Assembly: GCA_002803225.1 (NCBI GenBank)
Contig: NXFV01000147.1
Location: 1 to 31,826 of the forward strand
Source: Gamarada debralockiae
Taxonomy: Eukaryota; Ascomycota; Leotiomycetes; Helotiales; Hyphodiscaceae
DNA length: 31,826 nt
Direction of reading: 5' to 3'
Part shown: positions 13,987-25,950 of the stretch, piece after piece
Layout of the letters: every line of letters begins with the position of its first letter
Position numbering within the stretch: the stretch's first letter is position 1
The notes under the pieces: model-generated
The model's input: only the letters and a program-made list of their open reading frames with translations
Databases searched by the model: none
What the model was told of the DNA's origin: nothing
Program-made: the position numbers and the translations under genes

Positions 13987-14429
13987 GATGAACAAATGAA
14001 ATGGAATCAAATTGTATAAATTATCAAGTTTTCGTTGAAGATTTGTTTCGAAGACGTGAATTGCGGAGGGGGCTGACATCTCACTCGGAACGATCGCGGG
14101 GCCTTTCCGTCGGCGCTAAAATTGCAGGGGGCTGGCAGGTCGCGACGATTTTAAGGTATGAGATGGGGAATTGCTTCCTGAACAACAACACAAACAAAGA
14201 CCTTGCACACCAACATTCGACCTCTCAACCATGCTAACCTAGGAAATCTCTCAAAATCGAGAAACTTACTAACATCTAGGTACTGACCATCGGAGGAAGA
14301 ACTTCAGCCGGGAGAAGTTGGTTAGGGGTAAGTTCACAACTGCCATGTTGACACTCAAACAATATCACTTCTAGAGCTGACAACTGCCACAGTCTTGCAG
14401 CTCCCAAGTTCTGCCTGTACCGATCTTCA
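13987..14429. promoter_or_regulatory. Divergent promoter between AMP-binding-like gene and POM34
   Basis: A 443-bp interval with both genes reading outward. Toward POM34 a 5'-UTR intron is plausible: GTAAG at 14328, a GCTGAC branch point and an AG at 14391-14392 (65 nt), which would remove the ATG at 14344. No clear TATA box. Confidence 0.5.
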
Positions 14430-15273
14430 ATGTCGACCCCCGACCGTCCCTCAACTCCTTCAAAGAAGCCAGAAAGCCCTGCGACCCCCGTCGGAAAGTG
14501 GAAGCATCCCCAATTTGATGAGATCCACAGACGGCAGAATGCATCGAACTTCTCAGATCAAAATGTCAATAAGATCATGTACAACGTGGGAGGCCTAGTC
14601 ATTCTATGGATTGTAGGAAGAGGGCTCTGGCAGAAGTGAGTGTGCTCTCCGCAGAGGCAAGATGTATGCTGACCAAACTCCTAGCTTCCCAAGCTTCTTT
14701 CATTCCGGCAAACTACTTCACCCATACGCAACATGGATCTACCACTGTCTGCAATTCCTATTCGCATTCAATATAATCGCGGCATGTTGGCCTCTCTTCC
14801 GCGGCAAGGACGATATTTCAGACATCCCTCTCACGCCTGCTCAGCGCAAGCTTCTCGGACTACCAGCAAGTTCAGCACCACCAACTCCTGGTACGAAATA
14901 TGCGACACCACCTAGATATGCGCGAACGCCTACACCATTGAGCAGCTCAACGGCGAGCAAGGGAAGCTATTCGAATTCACCTTTGTCTGGCAAGGACAGT
15001 CCAGCATCTGGCAGCGTGCCAGGTTCTCCTTTCTCACCAGGAGCGAGTCCATTCTTGCAGAAAGCGATGGGAGGGGCGGGATTGAATGGATCGAGAAGAC
15101 ACTCATATGGATCTCCAAGTCCTCTTGGACCTGGTGCTTCGAGAATAGGTTTGCCGGAAACGCCTAGTACGCCAAGTCCAACGGCAGCCAAGGGGGCTAG
15201 TGTCGGATTGAACAACAGATGGCTTTATGACAAAGGAAGGAGAAATTCGGGGAATTCGAGACTCTTCATTTGA
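14430..15273 (+). CDS. POM34: Nuclear pore membrane protein Pom34
   Basis: Fungal pore-membrane nucleoporin of the Pom34 (NPCC) family, which helps anchor the nuclear pore complex in the nuclear envelope. Exons 14430-14635 and 14685-15273 give 264 residues (yeast Pom34 is about 300); the 49-nt intron has GTGAG, a CTGAC branch point and CTAG. Two transmembrane segments are visible: IMYNVGGLVILWIVGRGLW (residues about 49-67) and ATWIYHCLQFLFAFNIIAACW (about 84-104), with a short lumenal loop between them. The C-terminal half is a low-complexity Ser/Pro/Gly tail (APPTPGTKYATPPRYART.., PGSPFSPGASPF..) ending NNRWLYDKGRR, typical of filamentous-fungal Pom34. No defects. Confidence 0.85.
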
Positions 15274-15551
15274 AGGGTATATGCATCATGGGGGGCTGAG
15301 ATGGGCGAATTGTATTATTGAGCAGATACCCTAGCTTTGATGGTCACAAGGGCCATTCGAAGCTGTACAGTAGCTAAATGAAATCACAAATGAAAACTGA
15401 AGCCTGACAATTAGGGAGCTAAATACACGCCCGAATTTTGTCTCACGTGGTGATTAGATCACGGCTTGTGAAGATGCAAACGTGACAAACTCGCGAACAT
15501 CAACTGGGCTCTCCGCAAACACACTCCAACAAATGCCAGGCGCAATTCAGA

Positions 15552-18500
15552 ATGGGAGCCTCCGACTCGAAGCTCGTGTTCAAGCAGGGCATCTTCAAGC
15601 TTTCGGAGAGTAAAGTTATACCTGCCGATGATCCATACTGGGCATCTGTAAGCCAGCCTTTACACTTCTCTTTGACCATCAACTAACCTTTTCTGCTCGC
15701 CAGTTCTGGGAGCTCCCAGAATCCACCGAGGATATCTTCAGTCTCTTCTCACCCGCAGACATTCGACGAACTCGCGATACGGCATTAGAGAACCTTGAAA
15801 CACTCATACTTGCCATAACGAGTCGGCTGTTCATACTGCGACACCACCCTTCCTTTCCAGACCCAGAATTCGCCCCCGAGAGAGATGCGTTGAATTGCAT
15901 ACGAATACTCACGAGAATATTACCTTACATATACGAAGCCGAACAGTTACAGTCCTGGGAGGACAAGTTCTTTTGGGGAGTAAGGCGAAAACGAACTCGG
16001 TATGGAACCCCGCAGTTCTGCCCCGTCCATGTCTGATCATGATATAGGAAAGCATCTTTGGCCCGCAATGTCCTGTTCGATGAATCCCAGGAAGAACTCG
16101 CGAAATTGGAGGCGGCGGGAGAGGAGTTCGAGGAGGTCAAGCCGTTGGCGGAGGAGTTGATCGATACGCTGATTGATATGCTGTTCTTTGCCGACTTTAC
16201 GCTACCCAAGGCACAGAATAGCAAGAGCAAGGTCACATATGCGATTTGGCAGAGCGGTGTTGGATGCAATACGCCAGTTGGGACGAGCAAGGAGTTTGAG
16301 AGTAATCGGACGGAGATATTGAGATTACTTTTGACTTTGACGAGTCAGAGCATGTATCTTTCTGCGAACATCCTTCCGGTCCAGGGTGTGAAGGCGATCT
16401 CATATATCGTCACTTGCCCCGATAAGCAAGTTGTTCTATCGGTTCTATGTTCGCTGTTAAATACGGTAAACCTACTGGCTCCTGGAACTAGACATGGCAC
16501 TGACATAGACAGACGTTGAAGTACAACCCCGCTGCTTGGCGAGTGCCATACAACGTCCAGGTTTTCAAGGATCCGAAGCAAATACTGGTGACATATGCCT
16601 TACAGGTAAGTCTCTTTCAGTCCTTTAGCAACTGGCTTGCTGATAATTACAGTTTCTCCTCGTCATCCTCCTATACCCAATACCCGAGGTAGATCCAGCA
16701 CATGTAAAGAAGAGTGAGTTTTAGGTCCAGCCTCACCCCTTCCATTTCTTAATCGCTAACTTGTCTTCACAGATTACTTCCGGCATTTCCTAGGAAGGTT
16801 ACATCGTCCACAAGACTTCCAATTCATTGTGGACGGCATGACCAGAATCCTCAATCAACCACTTCTAGCCACTACCTCCTACATTCCTGGAACCCAAGGA
16901 AACACCAAATTCTCTTCGGAAATGATTATGCTCTTTTGGGAAATCACACAGTGCAACAAACGATTCCGGTCATTTATGATTGACACGGATCGATCGCATG
17001 ACTTCGTCATTCTTATTCTCTTCTACGCCCTAGAGTACAAGCTCGATGCTTCGAAACAGGGAGTAGTGAGGATGTGTGTTTTCCTGCTACAGACACTGAG
17101 TGTAGAGCCAAACTTTGGCAAGAACCTCAACAAGAAGTTTGAGGCTCAAGAGACTCTTCCCCCGACCATTAGGATTCAGTCATTCAATGGAACTTATGGC
17201 GATTTCCTCATCCACGTATGTTGAAACAGCCCCAACACGTGCCCCCTCCCCCCCCCAAAAAAAAACAATTTGTTGCATATCCTACTGACCATTTCCCAGT
17301 CCATATATAACATCATAACCACGAGTCAAGGAAAGTTGCACGCAATATACCCCGCTCTCCTGGCCGTCATCAACAACATCGCAGCCTACCTTGAAAACCT
17401 TAGCGCCTCAGTCTCCTCAAAACTTCTCCACCTCTTCTCCTCGATGTCCTCTCCCGGATTTTTATTAGCTAATGATAGCAATCATGACCTCCTGCGGTCA
17501 CTGTTGGAGAGCATGAATGCCATCATTGAGCACCAGTATATTAGTAAGTTCCAGCCTACTTCCAACCTAGAGATTCTAAGAATCTCCTCGACTGCAAAGC
17601 TATTCCAAAACTCTTACTCATGAACCACCATGACTAAGTCTATGATCTTGGCGGTAGTGATTAATATGACGCCAAGAGGCTTTCAGTCGAGACGTAAGCC
17701 TCAATATACTTATCGAAATTTCTTGTAATGGCAGGAACTTGAAATGCTGATCGTTGCGCAGAAAATCCTAACTTTGTTTATGCTGTTCTGAGGAATAAAA
17801 AGAGATTTGAAGGTATGCCCTGTAAGAGATGTGTCTAGAGTGTCATTCTGACCAAATTTGTAGCTTTGCGGTCATTTACCCTTGAGAGTGGGCAAGAAGA
17901 ACTCGAGCGTTTAGCAAGACGTCGAAAGGAGCGACTGGATGATCTTGGAGACTTGAGTGGTAGTCGCAGGGGTTCAGTCGAGAGTCTACGAAGTCCAACT
18001 TCGAGTCACCAACGAGCACCACAACTGAGCGATGTACCTGAAGAAGAAGGGACCTTCGCGATTGGAGATGATGAGGACGAGGAATCGGATGACGAGCGCC
18101 CGACTCCTGCAGCATCAACGCCGACCGAGCAACCCTCACGTGCATCTTCTGTATCATCAAGTGTGGACGATGCAGTGCCTACGCAACTGAGAGGGATGTC
18201 AGAGAAAGCTCGTGGAAAGATGCCTGGTAAGCAGCTCCCAGCTCAATGTTCAATCTTACTGACATGAAATAGCCGGCATGCCAACCTTCTCGCGCCAAAA
18301 CAGCACAACGAGCCTCAGCAGCTATGTAGCGCCTTACTCCACAACCGGCGCCTTCGAGCCCACATCCGCTTGGATCGAGTCCTGGCTCCCCGAACTTCCC
18401 TTACACACAATCCTCATCCTCATCGATCAAATCACACCTCTTCTGCCTCCCTCCCGTTCAGAAGCAGGCGATACACCCTCACCCCATATCCTACGTACCC

Positions 18501-18919
18501 TCCAAAACGCTCAAATCCGAGGCATAGAGCCCTCACCCATCCGAATCCAGTATTTCGAATGGTCTCCCCTATCACTCGGTTGGTACGAATCCTTACTCTG
18601 GTCCTTCGTCTTCACGTCCGAGATGCAAGTCCAGAAAGGCACAGTTGGCGTGTGGAATGGTACTAGTATCAGGCTTTTCAGAGTGGAGTCTGTCGCAGCT
18701 CAAGGTCCGACGCTGAGTAGTCCCAGAGGAGCGGTGGATGCGGTGGGCAGTAATATCGTGAGTCGGATTGGGAGCATTAATTTGAGGGGTGTGGGCGGTG
18801 GAAATAATGGCGAGCAGCAGGGAAGTGGCGGTGGCGCTGGAGGGCAGGCACAGGAAGGGAGAGCGAGTATGGGGACGGGAAGCGGGACGGGGGTGGGTAT
18901 TAGGAGTGCTGTGGTCTAG
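15552..18919 (+). CDS. HID1-family protein (high-temperature-induced dauer-forming protein 1 homolog)
   Basis: Large peripheral membrane protein of the HID1 family (animal HID-1, fission yeast Ftp105/Hid3), linked to Golgi and secretory sorting. Ten exons fit: 15552-15647, 15704-15999, 16048-16465, 16513-16605, 16653-16713, 16773-17215, 17300-17543, 17762-17812, 17864-18226, 18273-18919, totalling 903 residues (animal HID1 is about 790). It starts MGASDSKLVFKQGIFKL, with Gly2 as a likely N-myristoylation site, as in the family. Conserved stretches include DPYWASFWELPESTEDIFSL, ANILPVQGVKAISY, GDFLIH and PNFVYAVLRNKKRFEALRSF. The region encoded around 17900-18260 is acidic, Ser-rich and probably disordered (SRRGSVESLRSP, GDDEDEESDDE); the extreme C-terminus is Gly-rich. 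Introns are 46-84 nt except intron 7 (218 nt). Confidence 0.88.
17544..17761 (+). other. Unusually long, hairpin-rich HID1 intron 7
   Basis: 218 nt between GTAAGT at 17544 and GCGCAG at 17761, with a GCTGAT branch-like site near the 3' end. Three inverted repeats follow: gagattc/gaatctc (17570-17586), cttggcg/cgccaag (17647-17676) and gaggctt/aagcctc (17676-17702), the last two adjacent. The other introns of this gene are 46-84 nt. Confidence 0.6.
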
Positions 18920-19489
18920 AGTCTAGACTTGGGGAAAAGGGGGGTGAGAAGCAGTTGACCTTGGTTTTGCTCACTCGTTCCTTTTGCGAGTGATAGGCTC
19001 GGCTAGACAGAGCAGAGGATGAGATTCAGCGCAGGCGTTACTGGCATACATTACCACATTACCATGCACAAATCACGGCATTCTCATTTCCCTCTCTGGC
19101 TAATCAACCTACGTGTTCCTTTCGCCATCGAGCCCGTTTCAAGTTTCCCAAACGTTCGCCTTCCTCAGAGCCAGTCATTTTGCGCCAGGCAAATTTAAGG
19201 TTCCCAGAGTCAAGGCTGGTACGTTGTGGCGGTGCAAGATGATCATTTCCGCAATGGCCGATTTGCTGCAGGGACAGCTCAATCCTTGGCAGGCGGTGCA
19301 GGGGTTCGACGGCACGGTTTCGCCTGACTTGAAAATTAAAGGGCAGCTTGAGCCACATTTTTATCTTTCAGCCACTACAAACGGATCTTATGCGACTGCG
19401 TTCTTTCAGAGCAATTTTCCACTCTTTTGGGTGCTGTACATACGAAGGAAATATCTGGACTTGAGTGTTTTTGAGGAAGAGGGATAGGG
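18920..19489. other. Intergenic, no gene seen
   Basis: HID1 3' flank and upstream region of the epoxide-hydrolase-like gene. A 124-codon frame (19113-19487, plus) shows no known motif and ends just before the next start codon; I do not support it as a gene. Confidence 0.4.
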
Positions 19490-21186
19490 ATGGATTCTAG
19501 CACAGCGAGTCTACCCTGGAATAATGGCCATGGAGAGGAGATACGGCCTTACAAGATTCATGCAAGCTCCCGTTTTCCAACGTAACATATCTCGACGACT
19601 AGGTCACATTGAAGTTTGCGATAGACAAAATGCTGATAGATTGCACAGGTATCCAGCAAATATTTGAATTTGACGAGGAAGAAGTTGGAACTCACAAGAT
19701 TGCCGCATGAATTATTATTGCCGCCGGCAAGAGAATGGGAGAATGGAACACCGAAGAGTGAGATTGAACCGCTGATCGATTTCTGGTACGGAGACACCTC
19801 CACAATTCCATCCCCGAAGCCCGATTGAAGGAAGAATGCTAATGATAGGGAAATGACAGGCTCGAGACGTATTCCTGGCGCACGCGAGAAACGTATCTTA
19901 ATACCACGCTCCCACAATTTCGCACAGCGATTAAGGCTGGGGAGATGGAGAGTCCGCTGAGGATACATTTCCTGCACATCAGATCAGCGCACATAAATTC
20001 GATACCACTGCTTCTCATACCCAGCTTCCCGCTCACCAACTTCTCTCTCCAACCAGCACTATGGAAACCGCTCCTAGAACCCAACGGCGATGGCCAGGCT
20101 TTTCACATAATTGTGCCGTCGATACCAGGGTTGGGATTCAGCGACGCGTTCACAAGTGTAGGGAAAGGGATGCTAGAAAATACAGCAGGGATCTTCGATG
20201 CGCTGATGAAGAGGCTGGGATATGAATTCTACCTCGCCTCGTCTACAGGATCTGGACAAGACAGTCCGGCGAATATCGATTACCATCTTGCGCGCTTGGT
20301 CGGGGAGAAATTCCCAGACTCTTGTTTGGGAGTACATCTCCTTGCACCGCCGCTGCAAGCACCCGCTTTAACCACACAACCATTTGCGTGGATGAAGTAT
20401 GGCTTCGCCCGCTTCTTCCACGCCCCAATCTTCGGCTACTCAGCCACCGATTTCTCTGCCTTACGAGAATCTGAGAAAGCTTTGAAAATTAAGAAGGGGA
20501 GATGGAGGTCTGAAGAATATACGCCTGTGCTGGTGAGGGCGAAAGGTACGGGCTATGGAGCCGTAGGTATGGTTGGGCTTAGGGAACCTAATACTCTGGC
20601 GTATGCGTTGTGCGATAGTCCGGTAGGACTACTGAGTTTGGTGACGAGTGCGTTGAGGAAGAGGAGTCTGGAGCATAGGTTGGAGAAGGAGGAGATCATT
20701 GATGTAGCGCAGTTGGCGTGGTTGCCGGGTCCGGAGGCGGGGATGAGGTTTTGGGCTGGGGCTGTTAGTGAGGTTGAGGAGATGCTGTTGGTGAAGGGAA
20801 GGAACAGGAGGGCGAGGGCTGCTGTGACAGTGTTTGGTGTTGATGGTGTTGGTGTGGAGGAGGAGGGGAAGGCGTATGTGTGTCCGGCGTGGGGAGAGGG
20901 ACGACATGACGTTGTGTTCTCGCAGCGGGTTGCTGGACGGGCTGGCTTGGTGGCTTGGGAGAGGAGCGACGTGGTCGTTGAGGGCATTAGAGGACTAGCG
21001 AGAGCTGTGGGTAGAGTGGATCCGAGACTCAGAATTGGGGAGCTGGAGGAGGTGGTTGTTGATGCGGCAGCTGAGGATGCTATTCTTGAAGAAGTGGAAC
21101 CACCGCAGTCGGAACTCGAGGATGATCATGGATTGCAGCTGGATGTTGAGAGTCCGGATGCGGTTGTTGCTGTTGAGTTGAGTTGA
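19490..21186 (+). CDS. Epoxide-hydrolase-like protein (EHN-domain alpha/beta hydrolase)
   Basis: Exons 19490-19561, 19649-19785 and 19860-21186 give 511 residues. The N-terminus matches the epoxide hydrolase N-terminal domain (IRPYKIHVSSKYLNLTRKKL, ELTRLPHE, GTPKSEIEPLIDFW, LETYSWR..YLNTTLPQFRTAI). The alpha/beta-hydrolase core follows (IPLLLIPSFPLTNFS, FHIIVPSIPGLGFSDAF). Where microsomal epoxide hydrolases have the nucleophile Asp (GGDWG) this protein reads LASSTGSGQDSPANIDYHL, and near the C-terminus WGEGRHDVVFSQR is followed by VAWERSDVVVEG with no clear GGH catalytic-His motif; it may not hydrolyse epoxides. Intron 1 (87 nt) is best read as a GC-AG intron (GCAAGC at 19562); intron 2 (74 nt) is GT..AG with a CTAAT branch point. 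The last about 80 residues are acidic and probably disordered. Confidence 0.78.
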
Positions 21187-22234
21187 GAAGGAGGAGTAAT
21201 TTTGCGGACATATATGGGACGAAAGAGGATTGGAGAGATACGAATTGCTTTAAAGATACCAGGAGTTTTGAACGGGACGACGAGCGATCATTTTGCTTCA
21301 CTGGAGGAGCAGATCTTAATGTATGATACGAACTAATATGAAAGCACATAATTGGACTACTCAATCATTTACTGAATCACTGTTCAGTACGTGTCAAAGT
21401 GATTTTGAATTCGGAGTTGAGAGTACAAGCGTCCTATATCTTACCTTGCAGGAGGCTCGCCCCGGAATTGAAAATAATTGGACAATGCAGCAAAACCTCG
21501 AGAAGAAATGGCACCTTCTGAGCGAAGTCGAAACGCAGCAATGATGTTAGACGATATGATCTACAACATTTTGACAGGCCACTGAGACAATGCTCGTCAT
21601 CTATGGCCGGGGAGCTTAGAGCACGTGATTATTGAAACCGTACCGCAAGATTTCCCGGCACAAAGATGGAGGAGTTTCTTAAATAAAAGAAAAGAGTAAG
21701 GGGTTGTCTTTTAAAGAGAGCCAAGAAGATGGCAGAGATTCCAAATTTCCCGTTTTCACGTGGGAAACATGTCGCATTGCAATGACGAAATTGCTTGCCG
21801 AATTTGACTGGGATGTCAGAAGCGAAGCAGACTATGCGGGTGATCCGTGAGACTGGGACCATATTATACAATTTTTTTTTTTTTTTATAAAAGCGGTCCT
21901 TGGCACGAAAAAAATACCCTCTTCAAAAAGCAGAAAGGAGATAAACTAACTCTTCTCTCTTTTGCCCGTCCTAAAGATCACAGGATCCCATTCGGATCTA
22001 GACGGGCAGAGGAGCAAATCTCTGTTGAAGAATCTTCCGGCTCTCCATCGGCTTTATCTTATCCACCAAGCCATCCACCAAACCCAACTTCGAAGCCTTC
22101 TATCACTTCCCGCGCCAACTCAAACCGTATCTCACCCACCACACTTCTCTCGAGAACAACCCGCCAATTCTCTCCAGCACAAATTATCCTACAAACTCAA
22201 TTGCTACTATTTCATCCATTTTGATCTCGCGGCA
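21187..22234. promoter_or_regulatory. Intergenic region with promoter and 5' leader of the Trk gene
   Basis: About 1 kb without a recognisable gene. A 15-base T run (21872-21886) directly abuts TATAAAA (21886-21892), a typical fungal promoter arrangement. About 415 bases of C/A/T-rich, G-poor sequence then lead to the Trk start, consistent with a long 5' untranslated leader. Confidence 0.55.
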
Positions 22235-22408
22235 ATGCATGTCTTGGCAAACACAACCCGCCCGACAACCCTCGACATAGGCCTCAGTCAATTGCAATTC
22301 ACCCAAGATGTTCTCAATAATCCTCGACATATGGAGGCAGATTGCTTCTATGAAGCCTGCCTTCATCTCCAAGACGCCCCATTTCAATTTCATCACCGTC
22401 CACTGTAA
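22235..22408 (+). promoter_or_regulatory. Overlapping upstream ORF in the Trk leader
   Basis: ATG at 22235 (GGCAATGC) opens a 57-residue frame ending with TAA at 22406-22408. It starts 73 bases before the Trk ATG, in another frame, and runs past it through the first exon and across the exon 1 splice donor. If translated it would reduce initiation at the Trk start. Read from genomic sequence only; a 5'-UTR intron could remove it. Confidence 0.45.
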
Positions 22409-25187
22409 GCTCTGCCCCAGTCTGCCCTCCGCGAGTCTGCAAGCTTAACCTATTCCTCCCCAAGACTTCTGGATCATGGGAATGGCAATCTTTGGATCGA
22501 TATGCTTGTTCCCAAACGGAGGACTCGCCTACATCGATGCCCTCTTCCTCGCGAGCGGTGCCGCAACCCAGAGCGGTCTCAACACCGTCAATATCAACAC
22601 CCTAAATACCTGGCAACAGATTGTCGTCTACCTCATTTCCATGGCCACGAATCCAATCACAATCAACTCCTTCGTCGTATTCCTGAGGTTATACTGGTTT
22701 GAGAAGCGTTTCCAGCATATTGCGACTGAGGCGAAGAAGAATAGGCGGAGCATTTCCAAGTCTCTCACAAAAGGGAAGACAGAAGAGAGGGACATAGGGC
22801 GGGAGGAAAGAGGTGTCCAGGGGAGGAGCATTGTTGTTATGCATCACACTACCAGGCCGAATGGAATGACGAACGATGGTGCTGTGGCCGAGGATTTGGG
22901 GGAACGTATGGAGAAGGCGAAGACTCTTACACAAGATGAGAGAGCACATTCTTCGAATAAGTCAAGAGAGACTAGCAAAGGGGAAAGCTCGGAATCTTGG
23001 GAAGATCGAGCCAACCCCAATCAGCCAGCTCATCAAACCCAGATCAAGTTTGCAAACCAGGTCAAGCGGAGTAATGGTTTGGCTGACGGGACCTTGCGTA
23101 TGCCTATGCAGCGGAGTCAGGAGGAACATATTGCATTCCTGGAACGCCAACGGAATCCGGATGATGATACCGTACTTCGTATTCCAGGACCACGAGATGC
23201 CGATGCTGGTGTAGCTCCGACGGCTGTGGATGAGTCGGATCCCATTAACAGGGTCGTATCTCGACGAGCGTCTACCTTCGACTCAAGGCGGGGTAGTGAG
23301 GAAGTGGGAGCACTGAATGGTGATGATCATGCAAACGCCGAACCAGCAAGGCCTCGGAATATCACGATTGCAGAACCCACCCGATCTCCTACTGCCGAGC
23401 ATGTGGCAGAGGACGCCCGGGCTGCGAAACATGTTCTAGGCACCTTCCGACTCCGAAAGCCCAGACTTCTACATGATCACAAGGTCCACGAAGAGAGCGA
23501 TGAACTTCACCCGACACGTTCCCGCATTCCCACCTTCCAAAGCATCAAAACTGCACTTTCCAAAGACAAGGATGAGGGAATTCCGTACTTGAGCTGGCAG
23601 CCTACCGTTGGACGAAACTCTGCCTTCGTGGATCTCACAGAAGCCCAGAGGGAAGAACTAGGTGGAATAGAGTATCGGTCTCTAAAGTCACTGGCATTGA
23701 TTTTGACATTATACTTCTGGGGATTCAGTATATTTGGACTTGTTTGCCTGCTGCCATGGATTCTCCACAGCAAAACATATGGTTCCATTGTCGAGCAAGA
23801 CGGCCAAGGGAGAGCTTGGTGGGCCATCTTCACATCGAATTCAGCCTTCACTGATCTGGGATTTACACTTACACCAGACAGCATGATCTCCTTTCAGACA
23901 GCGGTCTGGCCTCTTTTGTTGATGTCGTATCTGATTATCATCGGCAACACCGGCTTTCCAATCATGCTTCGAATCATCATTTGGGTCTCTTCTAAATACG
24001 TACCTCGAGGAAGCGGCATATATGAGGAGCTCAAGTTTCTTCTCGACCACCCTCGTCGATGTTTCACCCTTCTGTTCCCATCGAAGGCAACGTGGTGGCT
24101 TTTCTGGATCCTGGTTATCTTGAACGGTTTAGACTTGATATTCTTCATCATTCTTGATGTGAGCTTCCCTTTTACTCTCCTATCATAGTTTGTACTAATT
24201 TTCGACCAGCTTGGAAACACAATTGTCACTGAGTTGCCAGTTCATATCCGAGTCCTCGATGGCTGGTTCCAAGCCGTTTCAACAAGAACAGCCGGCTTCG
24301 GCGTGGTCAACCTCGCAGAACTTCATCCCGCCATCCAAGTTTCGTATCTCATCATGATGTACATCTCCGTCTTACCAATCGCCATTTCCGTCCGCAGAAC
24401 AAACGTCTACGAGGAGAAATCACTCGGTATCTACGGCTCCGTGGCAGAAGAGAACGAGGATGAAGGCGAAACATCCTACGTGGGCGCCCATCTCCGACGA
24501 CAATTGTCTTTCGACTTGTGGTACATATTCATGGGCTTCTTCATAATCGCCATCGCAGAAGGCTCTCGCATCCAAAGCGGCGATCCAGCATTCACCATGT
24601 TTTCCGTACTTTTCGAAATAGTCAGCGCATACGGTACCGTTGGCCTCAGTCTAGGCTACACCAACATCGACGCTTCGTTTTCCGCAGAATTCGGCGTCAT
24701 CGCCAAACTTGTTATCATAGCTATGCAAATCCGTGGCCGCCATCGTGGTCTTCCTTACGAGCTCGATCGCGCTATCCTGCTCCCGAGCGAACATCTACAA
24801 GAGAAGGAAGCAGCCGATGCAATGAATCGGGCGCGAAGACGCAGCTCGATTACTACGATGGATCAGGTGGCGCCTGTTAGCAGTGGCGCTGCAAAGACAG
24901 ATCGAGGAAGAAGTCGGAATCGGCAGGGCTCGAATTTCCTTGGCGTGTTATTACATCCCGGCCCTACAATCCCGGATAGCCATCGCAGAGACCCAAACTA
25001 CCATGAGCGGAGAAACAGCAAGGCGACGTTTGCGAGTGGAAGAGGTGAAAGGAGCATCAGTCCTAAAGGTCACGAATTTCATGGGATCCCGCTTGATGGC
25101 GTCAGTGAGGACCCAGGACGCGTGGAGCGGAGACGGAATTTCGACCAAGATGGTGTCAATCCGCCGCCTGCTGCGAATGAGGCATGA
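22308..25187 (+). CDS. Trk-type potassium transporter
   Basis: Plasma-membrane K+ uptake protein of the fungal Trk/TrkH superfamily. Exons 22308-22404, 22465-24158 and 24210-25187 give 922 residues; introns of 60 and 51 nt, the second with a TACTAAT branch point. All four pore loops are visible: SGAATQSGLNTV (residues about 63-74), NSAFTDLGFTLT (about 490), STRTAGFGVVN (about 620) and SAYGTVGLSLGYTN (about 736). Between the first and second pore modules lies a hydrophilic cytoplasmic loop of about 300 residues rich in charged residues and Ser, as in yeast Trk1. The conserved IRGRHRGLPYELDRAILLPS follows the last pore, then a basic Ser-rich tail. The N-terminus MFSIILDIWRQI..PHFNFITVHYFWI matches the family, which fixes the start at 22308 rather than the out-of-frame upstream ATG. 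Confidence 0.92.
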
Positions 25188-25950
25188 TTATCTTTTTGCA
25201 AATAAGTGAATTAGGTGTATGTATAGATAGATGGGTGGTGGATAACTTGTATTTATGGGCGTGCGGGTCAGGCATATACCGCATATTTGTAAGCGAGCAT
25301 TGGAGTTCAGGAAGCGCTACTATATCGAAGGATGTGGGCTGTACATATCAAGATCATGGCGTTGTTGGTCAAAATATACATTGCCGGGAAGCAGGCTCAG
25401 AGCTTAGCTTTCTTGATATATACACAAATATTAATCGTTCATCAAGCGTTGGTCTTTCAAGTGATGAACTAGACTTGTCTTTGTGCTGTTTTTATGGGCA
25501 GAGAAATGGTCCTTTTGGAACGAAGGTCAAAGTGATGAGGTTGTAATTATCGGTGCGCCCTTCAGCTCATGCAAAGATCAGAGGTGAGCCACATGTTGTA
25601 TGTGCGCAACGCACCGTCTTCCCACGCGGATATGGTTGGTCAAAAGACCGAGGGAGAGCTGAAAATATGGGACGAATCAAAACAGAGCTCCTAGTTGGTA
25701 ATGATGAGAATTGATGCCGATTGGTTGCCATCGAAGAAATTTCCTCACGAAGACAGCCATATACGAGTACAGCCTCATCGGTGTTTATTTCTCGTTTGCG
25801 AAAACTTGGGCAATCACCATTAGATCAGCGACGTCTCATGCTCAACGACGGAATAGACTTTAGTAAGGTCAATTTTCGTGTGAGACTTATGTAGTAGTAT
25901 CTTCTGACTAGCAATAGTAATCGACCGCCAGTGGCTGTGTCGCTAATCTA
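25188..25950. other. Intergenic, no gene seen
   Basis: Trk 3' flank. The open frame at 25184-25546 shows no motif. The region ends at the TA target site of the MITE. Confidence 0.4.

Noticed and set aside
13987..14079. N-terminal extension of the AMP-binding-like protein from an ATG at 14079
   Set aside because: The extension adds 31 residues without a motif; the ATG at 13986 lies closer to the predicted membrane anchor. Not excluded by sequence alone.
19113..19487. 124-codon plus-strand frame before the epoxide-hydrolase-like gene
   Set aside because: No family resemblance; lies in the presumed promoter, and the real gene starts at 19490 with motif support.
21962..22408. 148-codon plus-strand frame upstream of Trk
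   Set aside because: It begins at a non-ATG codon and lies in the leader; only the ATG-initiated part from 22235 is considered, as a uORF.
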